Source: CAIKMD01 sp963729935
GTDB taxonomy: Bacteria; Pseudomonadota; Alphaproteobacteria; ATCC43930; CGMCC-115725
Length of the DNA stretch: 64,000 nt
Assembly: GCA_963729935.1 (NCBI GenBank)
Contig: CAVSPW010000002.1
Span: 186,001-250,000, forward strand
Reading direction: 5' to 3'
Part shown: piece after piece, positions 50,849 through 60,298 of the stretch
Layout of the letters: every line of letters starts with the position of its first letter
How positions within the stretch are numbered: position 1 is the first letter of the stretch
Notes under the pieces: generated by a model
The model's database searches: none
Told to the model about the DNA's origin: nothing
The model's input: only the letters and a program-made list of their open reading frames with translations
Translations under genes and position numbers: made by a program

Positions 50849-51466
50849 TCAAAGCTTGCGCGCGACGATGTGGAAGATGTGCCAATGCTTGGCGGCGCCA
50901 CGCGGCGTCACGGCATCGGTCTCTTCGGTCTCGAACAATTCGATCGCATAAGCGCCGAAGAGGCGCCGCGCAGCCGCTTCGTCGAAGAAGGCCATGGCGC
51001 GAACGCCGGCCCAGCTGTCGCGCTCGCCATAGAGCTGGCCGGCAAAGCGTCCGCCCGGCGCGAGCGACTGCGTCACCTTGCGCCACAACAGCGGGAACCG
51101 TGCCGGCGGGCAAAGCGGCAACGCGAAGCTCGCATTGACGAGATCGACCATGGGCCAGTCGAGATCCTCGAACTTGCCGCAACGCGCCGTGAGATCGGCC
51201 CCTTCAGGGAGATCGGGCCGCGCTCTCAACCGCTCGATCGCGATCGGCTCGGAATCGATCGCGATCACGGTCCAGCCCCGCCGCAAAAGCTCGATCGTAT
51301 CGCGTCCGTCGCCGCAGCCGAGGTCGACAGCGCGCGCCGGCACGGGCCGAGGCTCGAAACGATCGAGCGCCCATAAGAGCGTCGGCCGCGGCGGGCGCCC
51401 CGCGGTCGCTTTGTAATACCGATCCCAGCCGCTATCGCGCTGCGTGCCGCTCATCTCTGTCGCCAT
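50849..51466 (-). CDS. Class I SAM-dependent methyltransferase
   Basis: 205 residues. Motif I is VDLGCGDGRDTIELLRRG, followed by the acidic loop of motif II (WTVIAIDSEPIAIERL). Closest in style to TehB/small-molecule thiol or metalloid methyltransferases. Substrate unknown. It converges on the small lipoprotein gene with 7 bp between. Confidence 0.75.
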   Translation of the reverse strand: MATEMSGTQRDSGWDRYYKATAGRPPRPTLLWALDRFEPRPVPARAVDLGCGDGRDTIELLRRGWTVIAIDSEPIAIERLRARPDLPEGADLTARCGKFEDLDWPMVDLVNASFALPLCPPARFPLLWRKVTQSLAPGGRFAGQLYGERDSWAGVRAMAFFDEAAARRLFGAYAIELFETEETDAVTPRGAAKHWHIFHIVARKL

Positions 51467-51564
51467 CGGCGCCGACCATTCCGGTTAACGAGCTCTTCAC
51501 CATCATGGCCCAGAATCGACCGAAGATGGGAGTTGCGGCATTGAAGCGATCCATTTCGGGCGCC

Positions 51565-52083
51565 CTATCGGCTTTGCTCGCGCATCAGCACGAGTTGACG
51601 TTGCTCTTGATTGAGCCGCGTCTCGAAGATCGCCGTCTGATTGCTCTTGGCGCTCGGAATGCCGAGCGTCGCGGCCTCGCCATAAAGCATATAGGCCGCG
51701 ACGGGATCGGGCTGCATGCCGATGCCGTTGAGTTCGCACCAGGCGAGGGCTTCGACGGCCCGCGGTTCCTTGGCGGCGGCGCGCTGCTCAATGAGCGCGA
51801 TGTCGGCGGCGGTGACCGTTTGCGCGCGGATGCGCCCGATCATCTCTTCGATCGTCGGCGTGGCAGGCGGCGTCGGCGGCAAGGGTGGCGGCGGTGTCTC
51901 AGACTTATTGCAAGCCGCGTCGGGCGCGGTGAGGCAGTGATAGGTGCCGTCGAGATCGTAGAATTGCGCCCAAGCCGGTGCCCCGAACCACGGCACCAGG
52001 CCGAGCGCGACGATCATCGCGCCAAGCAAAAGCGGCGCCGTGCAAACCGGAAGGATCCCGCGACCATGCATGATCGCCATCAT
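51565..52083 (-). CDS. Exported Sel1-repeat-like protein
   Basis: About 172 residues. Signal peptide (LLLGAMIVALGLVPWFGAPAWAQ), a Pro-rich linker (PPPPLPPTPPATPT) and a short Sel1/TPR-like helical repeat (AVEALAWCELNGIGMQPDPVAAYMLYGEAATLG). The exact start is unclear among ATGs at 52083, 52080 and 52071. The first two would overlap the divergent gene beginning at 52066. Confidence 0.6.
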   Translation of the reverse strand: MMAIMHGRGILPVCTAPLLLGAMIVALGLVPWFGAPAWAQFYDLDGTYHCLTAPDAACNKSETPPPPLPPTPPATPTIEEMIGRIRAQTVTAADIALIEQRAAAKEPRAVEALAWCELNGIGMQPDPVAAYMLYGEAATLGIPSAKSNQTAIFETRLNQEQRQLVLMREQSR

Positions 52084-52653
52084 AGCGCAACTTCGGTCGC
52101 AAGACTCGGCGCGCTCGCCTCGCTCGCGGCCGTCTTGGCGCTCGGCGGATGCAGCGACGCCGAGACCATCCACCCCTTCGACTCGCTGAACAAGATCGAT
52201 TGGTCCGGCGAGTTCGAACACTACAACCAGCCCGGGCTTCTCGGGGCGCTCATCGATCGGCCGGCGCCGGCGGTCTCGATCCGCGCGAGCGGCCCCTATC
52301 CCGGTCCGTTGAGCGATTCCGTGCCGCCGCTTCTCGACGCGGATATGGCCGACCGGGTCGTCGCCGGCCCCCTGCTCCCTGCCTTGAGCGCGCAGGCCCG
52401 GATGAACCTGGCGCAAGCGTCCATCCTCGCCGCTTCGGCCGCGACCGGAACCGCGGTCGCTTGGAAAGCGGCCGATTCGGCGGGAACCGTGATTCCAGCG
52501 CGGGACGTCTACTTATCGCGTCACGGTCTTGTGTGCCGCGACCTCCGGCAGGCGGTGGAGAGGCCCAACGCACCGGAAATCGAAGCGGTCACGCTCTGCC
52601 GCGCCGATATCGGCGAGAAGCGCGCCCTTTGGCAGCCCGAAGCGCCCGACTAG
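52066..52653 (+). CDS. Surface-antigen-like lipoprotein
   Basis: 195 residues. Signal with lipobox ALGGC near residue 28. The end of the chain (ATGTAVAWKAADSAG...HGLVCRDLRQAV...VTLCR) resembles the 17-kDa surface antigen domain of Alphaproteobacteria. The first codons overlap those of the divergent gene at 51565-52083. Confidence 0.55.
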   Translation: MHDRHHSATSVARLGALASLAAVLALGGCSDAETIHPFDSLNKIDWSGEFEHYNQPGLLGALIDRPAPAVSIRASGPYPGPLSDSVPPLLDADMADRVVAGPLLPALSAQARMNLAQASILAASAATGTAVAWKAADSAGTVIPARDVYLSRHGLVCRDLRQAVERPNAPEIEAVTLCRADIGEKRALWQPEAPD

Positions 52654-52765
52654 GCTTCGACCCCGCCACCGCCGGGCCGCATGTCAAAAGACGTGACGCG
52701 GTGCCGCGATTGCCACGGTCGCTGAAACATTGCGCGCGGTGCAGCGGCGGCATATCACCCCTGTC

Positions 52766-53782
52766 ATGGATAGCGTATGGGGATGGGTCGTCGTGCCGCT
52801 CGCCGTGCTCGCGGGCACCGCATGGTTCACCGGCGTCGTCTTGGCATGGCTGCAGCGTCAAGCCATCCTCGACCGACCGGTCGAACGCTCCTCGCATCAG
52901 GTGCCGATCCCGCGCGGCGGCGGTCTTGCGCTCATGCCCCTCCTGCTCTTCGCCTGGCTGATGCTCGCGGCGGCCGGCCGGGCGCCGAGCGGGACAGCGG
53001 CGATCGCGGCAATTGCCGCGCTGCTCGCCGTCGTCTCTTGGCGCGACGATCTCGGCGGGCTGGCCTTCGGCTGGCGCTTGCTTGCGCATCTCGTCGCGGC
53101 CGCGCTCGGAATTCTCGCGCTGCCGGATGGAACGCTTGTCTTTCAGGGCTTGCTTCCGCCGTTATTCGATCGCATCGCGGCGGCGCTGCTCTGGGTCTGG
53201 TTTCTCAACCTTTATAATTTCATGGACGGCATCGACGGCATCACTTGCACCGAGACGATTTTTCTCGGTCTCGGAATCACGGCAAGCTTGCTTCTCGCCG
53301 GCCTCGGCGGCGATGCCGTGCCGCAGCTTGCGCTCGCGGCGGCGGCCGGTGCCGCGGGGTTTCTGCGCTGGAACTGGCCGCGGGCGAAGATTTTTCTCGG
53401 CGATGTCGGGAGCGTATCCCTGGGTTATCTCATGGGTTGGCTGTTGCTGGTCATGGCGGCCAAGGGGCTCTGGGCGCCGGCGGCGATTCTGCCGCTTTAT
53501 TATTTGGCGGATGCCACGCTCACCCTGCTGGCACGGATCGCGCGCGGCCGGCGCTTCTGGCAGGCTCACCGCGAACATTTCTACCAGCGTGCGCTCGCGC
53601 CCGACGGCGATCACGGCGCGGTGCTCCGGCTCGTGATCGGCGGCAATGCCGCCTTGCTCGTGCTGGCCGCTCTCGCGGTAACCTGGCCCCGGACGGCGCT
53701 ATTGTTGGCGCTTGCCGCCACCGCGACCTTGCTCGCCCAACTGGCGCGGCGCGCCCACATCCGACCCGCCTTGCCGCGATGA
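52766..53782 (+). CDS. WecA/WbpL-like undecaprenyl-phosphate glycosyl-1-phosphate transferase
   Basis: 338 residues, about ten hydrophobic helices, MraY/WecA family. Signature motifs: HQVPIPRGGG, SWRDDLGG, NLYNFMDGIDGI (Mg-binding) and FLGDVGSVSLGYLMGW, plus a late HREHFYQRAL. It transfers a sugar-1-phosphate from UDP-sugar onto undecaprenyl phosphate to start O-antigen or other glycan synthesis at the inner membrane. The stop overlaps the next gene (ATGA). With the WbpM/FlaA1-like gene at 57102 it forms the classic starting pair for N-acetyl-quinovosamine or -fucosamine-initiated glycans. Confidence 0.85.
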   Translation: MDSVWGWVVVPLAVLAGTAWFTGVVLAWLQRQAILDRPVERSSHQVPIPRGGGLALMPLLLFAWLMLAAAGRAPSGTAAIAAIAALLAVVSWRDDLGGLAFGWRLLAHLVAAALGILALPDGTLVFQGLLPPLFDRIAAALLWVWFLNLYNFMDGIDGITCTETIFLGLGITASLLLAGLGGDAVPQLALAAAAGAAGFLRWNWPRAKIFLGDVGSVSLGYLMGWLLLVMAAKGLWAPAAILPLYYLADATLTLLARIARGRRFWQAHREHFYQRALAPDGDHGAVLRLVIGGNAALLVLAALAVTWPRTALLLALAATATLLAQLARRAHIRPALPR

Positions 53783-54939
53783 CCGGAGCCAATCGGCGCA
53801 GGCTCATCTTTCTCGTCACCGAGGATTGGTATTTCTGGTCCCATCGGCTGCCGATGGCTTATGCGGCGCGCGACGCCGGCTTCGACGTCGCCGTGGCGAC
53901 ACGCGTCGCCGCGCATGGGGAGCGTATCCGCCAGGCGGGCTTCGCGCTTCATCCGCTCAAATGGCGCCGCGAGGATCTGGGAGTGGCCGCCAATCTCGCG
54001 GCCATCGTCGAAATCTTTCGGCTCTATCGGCGCGAGCGCCCGTTCCTCGTTCACCATGTCGCCCTGAAGCCCGCTCTGCTCGGCGGCATCGCCGCGCTCC
54101 TCGCACGCGTGCCCGGGGTGGTCAGCATGATCGCCGGCGCAGGCTACGCGGGCATCGAGCGGCGCTGGCACGCAAGGGTGATCGGTGGTTTGTTGCGCAT
54201 GATGTGGCCGTTGGTCGCGCTGCGTCGCAATTGCCGCGTGATCGTGCAGAACGACGAGGACCGGCGCAGCATGGTCGCGCTCCGTCCGAGAGCGGCCGAC
54301 CGCGTCGCGGCCATCTATGGTTCGGGCGTCGATCTCGATTTTTTTCGGCCGCTGCCCGAGCCGCCCGCGCCCCCGATCACGGCCGCCTATGTCGGCCGCA
54401 TGATCGCGATCAAAGGCGTGGCGATTGTGGTGGCCGCGCAGCAATTGCTGCAAGGCGAAGGCGTCGATTTGCGCCTTATCCTGGCGGGAGCGCCGGATCC
54501 GGGCAATCCAACCGCTTTGGACAAAGCGACGCTCGATGATTGGGCGAAGCTGCCGGGAATCACCTGGTGCGGTCACCAGCCGGATGTGCGCCCGATCTGG
54601 GCGGCGGCGCATATCGCGGTTCTGGGCTCGCTCGGCGGCGAGGGCCTGCCCAAAGCGCTGCTCGAGGCAGCCGCGGTCGGGCGGGCGATCGTCGCGACCG
54701 ATGTTCCCGGAACGCGCGACATCGCGCGCGCGGGCGTCAATGCATTGCTGGTGGCGCCGGGCGATCCCGCGGCCCTCGCGGCGGCATTAAAGCAACTCGC
54801 CGGCGACCCGGCGACCCGGCGACGGTTTTCCGAGGCGGGAAGACGGCTCGTGGAAACCGCATTCTCCGACCGAATTGTCCGCGACGCGACGGCCGCGCTT
54901 TATCGCGACTTGATGAAAGAACTGGCGCCGTCGGGTTGA
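53779..54939 (+). CDS. Family 4-type glycosyltransferase
   Basis: 386 residues from ATG 53779, overlapping the previous stop by 4 bp. GT-B fold: N-domain RLIFLVTEDWYFWSHRLPMAYAARDAGFDVAVAT, C-domain GSGVDLDFFRPLPE, YVGRMIAIKGV and the E-x7-E segment GEGLPKALLEAAAVGRAIVATDVPGTRDI. It would add the second sugar to the lipid-linked primer (PglA/WbpT-like). Confidence 0.85.
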   Translation: MTGANRRRLIFLVTEDWYFWSHRLPMAYAARDAGFDVAVATRVAAHGERIRQAGFALHPLKWRREDLGVAANLAAIVEIFRLYRRERPFLVHHVALKPALLGGIAALLARVPGVVSMIAGAGYAGIERRWHARVIGGLLRMMWPLVALRRNCRVIVQNDEDRRSMVALRPRAADRVAAIYGSGVDLDFFRPLPEPPAPPITAAYVGRMIAIKGVAIVVAAQQLLQGEGVDLRLILAGAPDPGNPTALDKATLDDWAKLPGITWCGHQPDVRPIWAAAHIAVLGSLGGEGLPKALLEAAAVGRAIVATDVPGTRDIARAGVNALLVAPGDPAALAAALKQLAGDPATRRRFSEAGRRLVETAFSDRIVRDATAALYRDLMKELAPSG

Positions 54940-54959
54940 CGACCGCGCTCGCCGTTGCG

Positions 54960-56813
54960 CTATTTCCGGCGCACGCGCCTGCCGGCGGCCGCGGCATTCT
55001 CATGCTGGGAAACCTTGCCGAGAGCGGGTGAGTAGGCCTCCAGATTCGCCGTCGGCCGGCCGAAGAGGTAACCCTGGCCATAGCCGATGCCCATCTCGCG
55101 CAAATCTTCGGCCTGGTCGACGCGCTCGATCATCTCCGCGATCATGCCGATTTCAAGATCCTGACACATCGCGACCATCGCCTTGAGGATCGCGCGGTCC
55201 TTGGCGCTGTCGCGCATGCGCCCGACATAGCCGCCGTCGATCTTCACGAAATCGACCGAAAGCGCTTGCAGGTAAGGAAAAGAGGACGCGCCGGCGCCGA
55301 AATCGTCGAGACAGATGCGGTAGCCGGCCTTGCGCAAGCCGGTAAGAATTTTCTCGACCCGCGACAAGCTCGACATCCCGTTCGATTCCGTGATCTCGAA
55401 CAGGAGCTGCGGGCTGAGCTTTGAATGCGGCTCAAGCAGTTTCATGAGCGATTCGACGAACATATCGCTGTCAAGCGACCGGCCCGAGATATTGACGGCG
55501 AGGTCCACGCGCGAACCTTCCCTCTCGAGCAGCGTCGCGATCGCGCGCTGACACATGGTCAGGTCGATCTCTTCGATCATGCCGATCTTTTCCGCGAATT
55601 GGATCATGTCGGAGGGCGATTTGCTCCCATCGAAACGCGCGAGCATCTCGTGGTGATGAAGGAGATTCGTATCGAGCGCGACGATCGGCTGGAACGCGAC
55701 GGTCATCTTGCTGGTATTGGTCGCAGCCTTGAGGCGCGAGATGCGATTGACCGTATCCGAAATCTGCGCGCGAAATCCTTGCGCCAGCGAGCTGATCGAA
55801 AATTCTTCGCTCTGCGCGGTCGCGAATCGGCCCAAGGTGAAGGCCAGGGCCTTCGTCGCGTCGTCCGAGCTAAGCCCGGCCGCATCGAGATCGACACCGA
55901 TCTCGCCGGCGAGAACGCCCTTGCCGGCCGGATCATAGGATCGCGACAGCCGCTCGATCTCGTTGCTGAGAACGATTTTTGTCGCTGCGCGAGAGCGGAT
56001 CACACCGAATTTGTCATCGGCGATCCGGCCCGCTGTGGCGCCGCCGATGGAATGCGAGCGCAGAAAGGTGCCGACATCGGCCAGGAGCCGGCTCCAGGTA
56101 TCGCCCTTGGCGCGTCCGCGAAGTTCCTTGAGCCCCTGTAACCGCAATAGCGCGAGCTCGAAAGTTTCGCCGACCGACTCCGCATTGGCGAGGGTCTCGC
56201 GTGACGCGGCGGTAAAGGCCGGGCCATCCAGAAGACCGGTTTCCGGATCGCGCGCGCCGCGCAACGCCGCCTTCGGGATCTGCGGGCGCGCGCCCGCGAT
56301 CGCGAGATAGACCGAACGGCCTTTTTCTTCGGGCAGGAGACAGCCGCTCACGGTCGCGTTGATGGCCTCGCCGCCCGGTCCGACAAAGGCGAAGTTCACC
56401 GGCTCGATGCGCCCTTCTTCGCGGGCTCGCCGCAAGGTGAGATCCGCGATCGCCCGGTCGCGACTGACGATAAGGGACGCAAAGCTCTTGCCGATCAGCT
56501 GATCGGCCTCGGCGCCGGTCAGAACCCGTGCCGCACCGGCGGCGAAGAGGATATCGCCCTCAGGGGACACTTCGAGCAGGAGATCCGCGGCGGCGAAGGC
56601 AAAGCCGACGAAGCGGTCGCGCTCATTGCGCAATCCGCGTGCGGGATCGCCATGGGAGATCGGCGCGTTGGCCAGGGTCTCGGGCGCCAAACCTTGCGGC
56701 GTCGCCTCTTTGGCGACCGAATCCGGCGCGGCGCCTTCCACCGCGCGCTCCGTAGCCGCAGAATCGGAAACCGGGGCGCGCGCGGGTTTTCTGCCGGCTC
56801 CCTCCGCGCTCAT
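54960..56813 (-). CDS. PAS-degenerate GGDEF-EAL protein (c-di-GMP phosphodiesterase-like)
   Basis: 617 residues from ATG 56813. The N-terminal 65 residues are low-complexity; a PAS domain (about 65-180) and a GGDEF-like domain lacking the GGDEF motif (DDKFGVIRS in its place) follow. The EAL domain (about 370-600) keeps the key residues: EML for EAL, NISGRSL, FEITES, LDDFGAG, VKIDGGYV and AEMIERVDQ. It is therefore a likely phosphodiesterase, with a degenerate cyclase domain that may bind GTP. The start is uncertain, as no good ribosome site precedes it. It converges on the glycosyltransferase gene with 20 bp between. Confidence 0.75.
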   Translation of the reverse strand: MSAEGAGRKPARAPVSDSAATERAVEGAAPDSVAKEATPQGLAPETLANAPISHGDPARGLRNERDRFVGFAFAAADLLLEVSPEGDILFAAGAARVLTGAEADQLIGKSFASLIVSRDRAIADLTLRRAREEGRIEPVNFAFVGPGGEAINATVSGCLLPEEKGRSVYLAIAGARPQIPKAALRGARDPETGLLDGPAFTAASRETLANAESVGETFELALLRLQGLKELRGRAKGDTWSRLLADVGTFLRSHSIGGATAGRIADDKFGVIRSRAATKIVLSNEIERLSRSYDPAGKGVLAGEIGVDLDAAGLSSDDATKALAFTLGRFATAQSEEFSISSLAQGFRAQISDTVNRISRLKAATNTSKMTVAFQPIVALDTNLLHHHEMLARFDGSKSPSDMIQFAEKIGMIEEIDLTMCQRAIATLLEREGSRVDLAVNISGRSLDSDMFVESLMKLLEPHSKLSPQLLFEITESNGMSSLSRVEKILTGLRKAGYRICLDDFGAGASSFPYLQALSVDFVKIDGGYVGRMRDSAKDRAILKAMVAMCQDLEIGMIAEMIERVDQAEDLREMGIGYGQGYLFGRPTANLEAYSPALGKVSQHENAAAAGRRVRRK

Positions 56814-57018
56814 GGGGAGGGCCGGTATCGATAGCGGAAGCCATAAATATTCACGGCTGCCAACATGGGACGCTTCTGACCCGCTTTGACACGCACTATC
56901 CCGCGAGAGGGCCAATTCCTTCGGGAATCGCCCGCGCAGCCTCCAGTAGCGCACAGATTGAATAACCGAAGTTAAACGGGATTAAAAAACACCCTCTGGA
57001 AGGGCGCGAACTCCCTTC

Positions 57019-57067
57019 AGGCGCCCCGCCAATCCGCCACTTTGGCGCTTGCCGGGGGCGGGCGCCT
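57019..57067 (+). promoter_or_regulatory. Possible attenuator hairpin in the leader of the polysaccharide gene
   Basis: AGGCGCCC (57019-57026) pairs with GGGCGCCT (57060-57067), followed at once by TTT. It looks like an intrinsic terminator 35 bp before ATG 57102, yet both flanking genes start away from this gap. That makes an attenuator or leader control element plausible. Confidence 0.35.
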
Positions 57068-57101
57068 TTTATAACGTCTGGTCGTCCGCAAAGGGTGGTT
57101 A

Positions 57102-59024
57102 ATGAAGATTACGCGCCGCGCCTCGGCCGCTTTTGCCCATGACGTTTTCATGGCGGCGCTTTCGTTTATCTTGTCGTTTTTTCTCCGGGTCGGCGGCGAT
57201 ATTTCGCAATATTCGCCGAAGCTGCTCCTGGCCTACGATCTCGGCTTCACCGCGACGGCGGCGGCCGTCTTCCTCTGGGCGGGACTTTATCGGGGCATTT
57301 GGCGCTACGCGTCCTTGCCCGATCTGCTGGCGCTGTTTCGGGCAGCCAGCCTCACCATCCTGATCTTCTTTCCCGTCATGTTCCTGGTGACCCGGCTGGC
57401 GGACATGCCGCGCTCGCTCGTGGGCATCAACTGGCTGCTGCTCATGGCGTTGCTGGGCGGACCGCGCTTCGCCTATCGGATCTTCAAGGATCGCGGCCTC
57501 GACCATGTTTTCGAAACGGCGCGTTATGCGCCGGTGCCCATCCTGGTGATCGGCGCGCGCGAGGCCGCGGATCTGTTCATCCGGGCCTTGGCGCGCGATC
57601 CACGCCGATCCTATAGCGTGGTCGGCATTCTCGCCGACGGCTCGACGCGCGTCGGCCGCGATCTCGGGGGGGTGAAGATTCTCGGCACTTTCGACGATAT
57701 CGAGGCCGTCGTCGCCCAGCTCACGCGCCGCGGCAGCCGCCCGCAACGCCTCATCGTCTGTGGCGACGCGCTCGAGCGACCGGTGGCGCGCCGCCTGCTC
57801 GATTTCTCGGCCGAAGCCGGCATCCCGCTCGCGCGCGTACCGCGCCTTACCGATTTTCGCGAGAGTCGAGAGGGCGACATCGGACGCATCGAGCCGGTCG
57901 CGATCGAAGACCTCCTCGGGCGGCCTCAGGCGGTGCTCGATCGCGCGGGCATGCGACGGTTGATCGCGGGCCGGCGGGTGCTGGTGACGGGCGCGGGCGG
58001 AACGATCGGCGGCGAACTCGCGCGCCAGATCGCGTCTTACGGACCGGCCCGGCTCGCCTTGCTCGATAATGGCGAATACGCGCTCTATACGATCGATCAA
58101 GAGCTGAAGGAGCGCTTTGCCGAAGTGCCGCGCCAGGCAATCATCGCCGATGTGCGCGATCGGCGACGCATCGACGAAGTGATGGCTGCCGAACGGCCCG
58201 AACTCGTCTTTCACGCCGCGGCCTTGAAACATGTGCCGATCGTCGAGGCGAACCCGGTCGAAGGCATCGTCACCAACGTCCTCGGGACGCGCAACGTCGC
58301 GGAATCCTGCCGAACGCACGGCGTCGGGACGATGGTGATGATCTCGACCGACAAGGCCGTCAACCCGGCCAACGTGATGGGCGCGACCAAGCGTTTGGCG
58401 GAGAGTATTTGTCAATCGCTCGATCTGGTCGAGGCGCGCCGCGACCACGGCACGCGCTACGTCACGGTGCGCTTCGGCAACGTGCTGGGTTCGACCGGAT
58501 CGGTCGTGCCCCTGTTCCAGCGCCAGCTCGCCGCCGGCGGGCCGCTGACCGTCACCCATCCCGAAATCTCGCGCTTTTTCATGACCGTGCGCGAGGCGAT
58601 GGAGCTTGTGCTGCAATCCTCGGCGCTCGCGAGCGAAGACGGCGAGGCGCGCGGCAAGATTTTCGTGCTCGACATGGGCGAGCCGGTGAAGATCGTCGAC
58701 CTCGCGACACAAATGATCCGCCTCGCCGGAAAAAAACCGGGCGAGGATGTGACGATCGACTTTATCGGCCTACGCCCGGGCGAGAAGCTCCGCGAGGAGC
58801 TGTTCTACGCAAATGAACGGCTCGTGCCCACCAAGATCGCGGGAATCCGGCTCGCGGCGCCGCGCGCGATCGATTATGCGATCCTCTCGCGTTCGCTCGA
58901 CGAGCTGGCCGAGCATGCGCGCGAGGGGCGCGAAGACCGACAGATGGCGCTGCTGCGAAACCTGGTTCCGGAATATGGGGGCGAAGCGACGCGGACCGCG
59001 CGCGCCGCCGGCAACGAGCCGTGA
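57102..59024 (+). CDS. WbpM/CapD/FlaA1-type nucleotide-sugar 4,6-dehydratase
   Basis: 640 residues. Four N-terminal membrane helices (AFAHDVFMAALSFILSFFLRVG to about 125), a first Rossmann-like CoA/NAD domain, then the catalytic SDR domain (RVLVTGAGGTIGGELARQIA, MVMISTDKAVNPANVMGATKR). The Met in place of the catalytic Tyr (NVMGATKR) is typical of the large WbpM group, which dehydrates UDP-GlcNAc. It probably supplies the 6-deoxy sugar used by the WecA/WbpL-like enzyme upstream. AAGGGTGG precedes the ATG. The stop overlaps the FAD monooxygenase start (GTGA). Confidence 0.85.
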   Translation: MKITRRASAAFAHDVFMAALSFILSFFLRVGGDISQYSPKLLLAYDLGFTATAAAVFLWAGLYRGIWRYASLPDLLALFRAASLTILIFFPVMFLVTRLADMPRSLVGINWLLLMALLGGPRFAYRIFKDRGLDHVFETARYAPVPILVIGAREAADLFIRALARDPRRSYSVVGILADGSTRVGRDLGGVKILGTFDDIEAVVAQLTRRGSRPQRLIVCGDALERPVARRLLDFSAEAGIPLARVPRLTDFRESREGDIGRIEPVAIEDLLGRPQAVLDRAGMRRLIAGRRVLVTGAGGTIGGELARQIASYGPARLALLDNGEYALYTIDQELKERFAEVPRQAIIADVRDRRRIDEVMAAERPELVFHAAALKHVPIVEANPVEGIVTNVLGTRNVAESCRTHGVGTMVMISTDKAVNPANVMGATKRLAESICQSLDLVEARRDHGTRYVTVRFGNVLGSTGSVVPLFQRQLAAGGPLTVTHPEISRFFMTVREAMELVLQSSALASEDGEARGKIFVLDMGEPVKIVDLATQMIRLAGKKPGEDVTIDFIGLRPGEKLREELFYANERLVPTKIAGIRLAAPRAIDYAILSRSLDELAEHAREGREDRQMALLRNLVPEYGGEATRTARAAGNEP

Positions 59025-60292
59025 GCCCTCAGCGTCTCGGCGATCCGATGCCGCGCCGGAATCGGGCCCTCATCATCGGCGGATCGATCGGCGGCCTCTT
59101 TGCCGCCCATTTTCTTCAACGCGCAGGATGGGACGCCGTCATCTTCGAGCGCAGCGCGGGCGATCTCGCCGATCGCGGCGCCGGGCTCGGCATCACCGCC
59201 GAGCTGTTCGAGATGATGCGGCGCGCCGGCCTCAAGATCAGCCGCTCGCTCGCCTTCCATGTCCACTCCTCGATCTGGCTCGACCAGAAGGGCGAGATCG
59301 GCTGCGAGACGCCGCGCGCCTGGCACAGCAGCGCCTGGGCGATCATCTACAAGCCGCTGCGCGCCGCCTTCCCTTCCGAGAATTATCGCACGGGAATGAC
59401 GCTCGAGCGCGTCGAGCAGGAAGGAAATACCGTCACGGCGGTCTTCGCCGACGGGACGCGCGAGCGCGGCGATCTGCTTGTCGCGGCCGACGGCGTCTAT
59501 TCGACCGTGCGACGTCAGTTCCTGCCGCAGGTCGAGCCGCGCGCCGTCGGCTACATCGCGTGGCGCGGCCTGGTCGATGAAAGCGATTTGCCCGAGGGCG
59601 CGCATCAATTGCTGTTCGACCGATCGGCCTTTTCCTTGCCCGAGGGCGAGCTCGTCGTCTCGCTTCCGGTTCCGGGGCCGAACAACGACATGCGGGCGGG
59701 TCACCGGCGCTACTATTTCATCTGGTACCGGCCCGCCGATGCCGCGCGCCGCGCCGCGCTCTTCACCGATGCGAGCGGACGCTCGCATGGGCTCACGATT
59801 CCGCCGCCGCTCATTCGCCCCGAATTCATCGCCGAGATGAAAGCCGCGGCGCGCGCAGGCCTGCCGCCAATCCTCGGCGAAATCGTCGCGCGCACGCCGC
59901 AGCCGCTTCTGCAATCGATCAGCGAGATGGAAGCGCCGCAAATGGTCTTCGGGCGCGTCGCGCTTCTCGGCGATTCGGCTTTCGTCGCGCGCCCGCATGT
60001 CGCGGCCGGCGCGACCAAGGCCGCGCTCGATGCAGCCAGCCTCGCCGATTCGCTCGCCGCGCCGGCCGGCGACATCGCCGCCGGCCTCGCGCAATATGAG
60101 CGCGAGCGGCTGGCCTTCGGCCACGCCATCGTCGCTCATTCTCGCTATTTGGGCGCCTATCTCGAAGCGCAGCTCAAGCCTCGCGCCGAGCGCAGCGGAC
60201 CCGAACTCGTGCGCGACCCGAGGCAGCTCATCGCCGATTACGGCGCGCCCCATCTCGTGCACGGCGTCGATCCGGCCAGCCTCGCGGATTGA
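59021..60292 (+). CDS. FAD-dependent monooxygenase (2,6-dihydroxypyridine hydroxylase-like)
   Basis: 423 residues from GTG 59021, or 414 from ATG 59048. N-terminal GxGxxG-type dinucleotide fold (ALIIGGSIGGLFAAHFLQRAGWDAVIFER), DG motif (LLVAADGVYSTVRRQF) and GD motif (VALLGDSAFVARPHVAAG). The segment RRYYFIWYRPAD resembles 2,6-dihydroxypyridine 3-hydroxylases and related aromatic hydroxylases. Its position between polysaccharide genes does not explain its role. Confidence 0.8.
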   Translation: MSPQRLGDPMPRRNRALIIGGSIGGLFAAHFLQRAGWDAVIFERSAGDLADRGAGLGITAELFEMMRRAGLKISRSLAFHVHSSIWLDQKGEIGCETPRAWHSSAWAIIYKPLRAAFPSENYRTGMTLERVEQEGNTVTAVFADGTRERGDLLVAADGVYSTVRRQFLPQVEPRAVGYIAWRGLVDESDLPEGAHQLLFDRSAFSLPEGELVVSLPVPGPNNDMRAGHRRYYFIWYRPADAARRAALFTDASGRSHGLTIPPPLIRPEFIAEMKAAARAGLPPILGEIVARTPQPLLQSISEMEAPQMVFGRVALLGDSAFVARPHVAAGATKAALDAASLADSLAAPAGDIAAGLAQYERERLAFGHAIVAHSRYLGAYLEAQLKPRAERSGPELVRDPRQLIADYGAPHLVHGVDPASLAD

Positions 60293-60298
60293 GGCGTT

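Noticed and set aside
57099..58712. 537-codon minus-strand frame over the WbpM-like gene
   Set aside because: The composition is typical of an antisense shadow (His/Arg/Asp-rich), and the plus strand shows a complete enzyme.
58874..60262. 462-codon frame opposite the FAD monooxygenase
   Set aside because: Antisense shadow; the FAD-binding motifs are on the plus strand.
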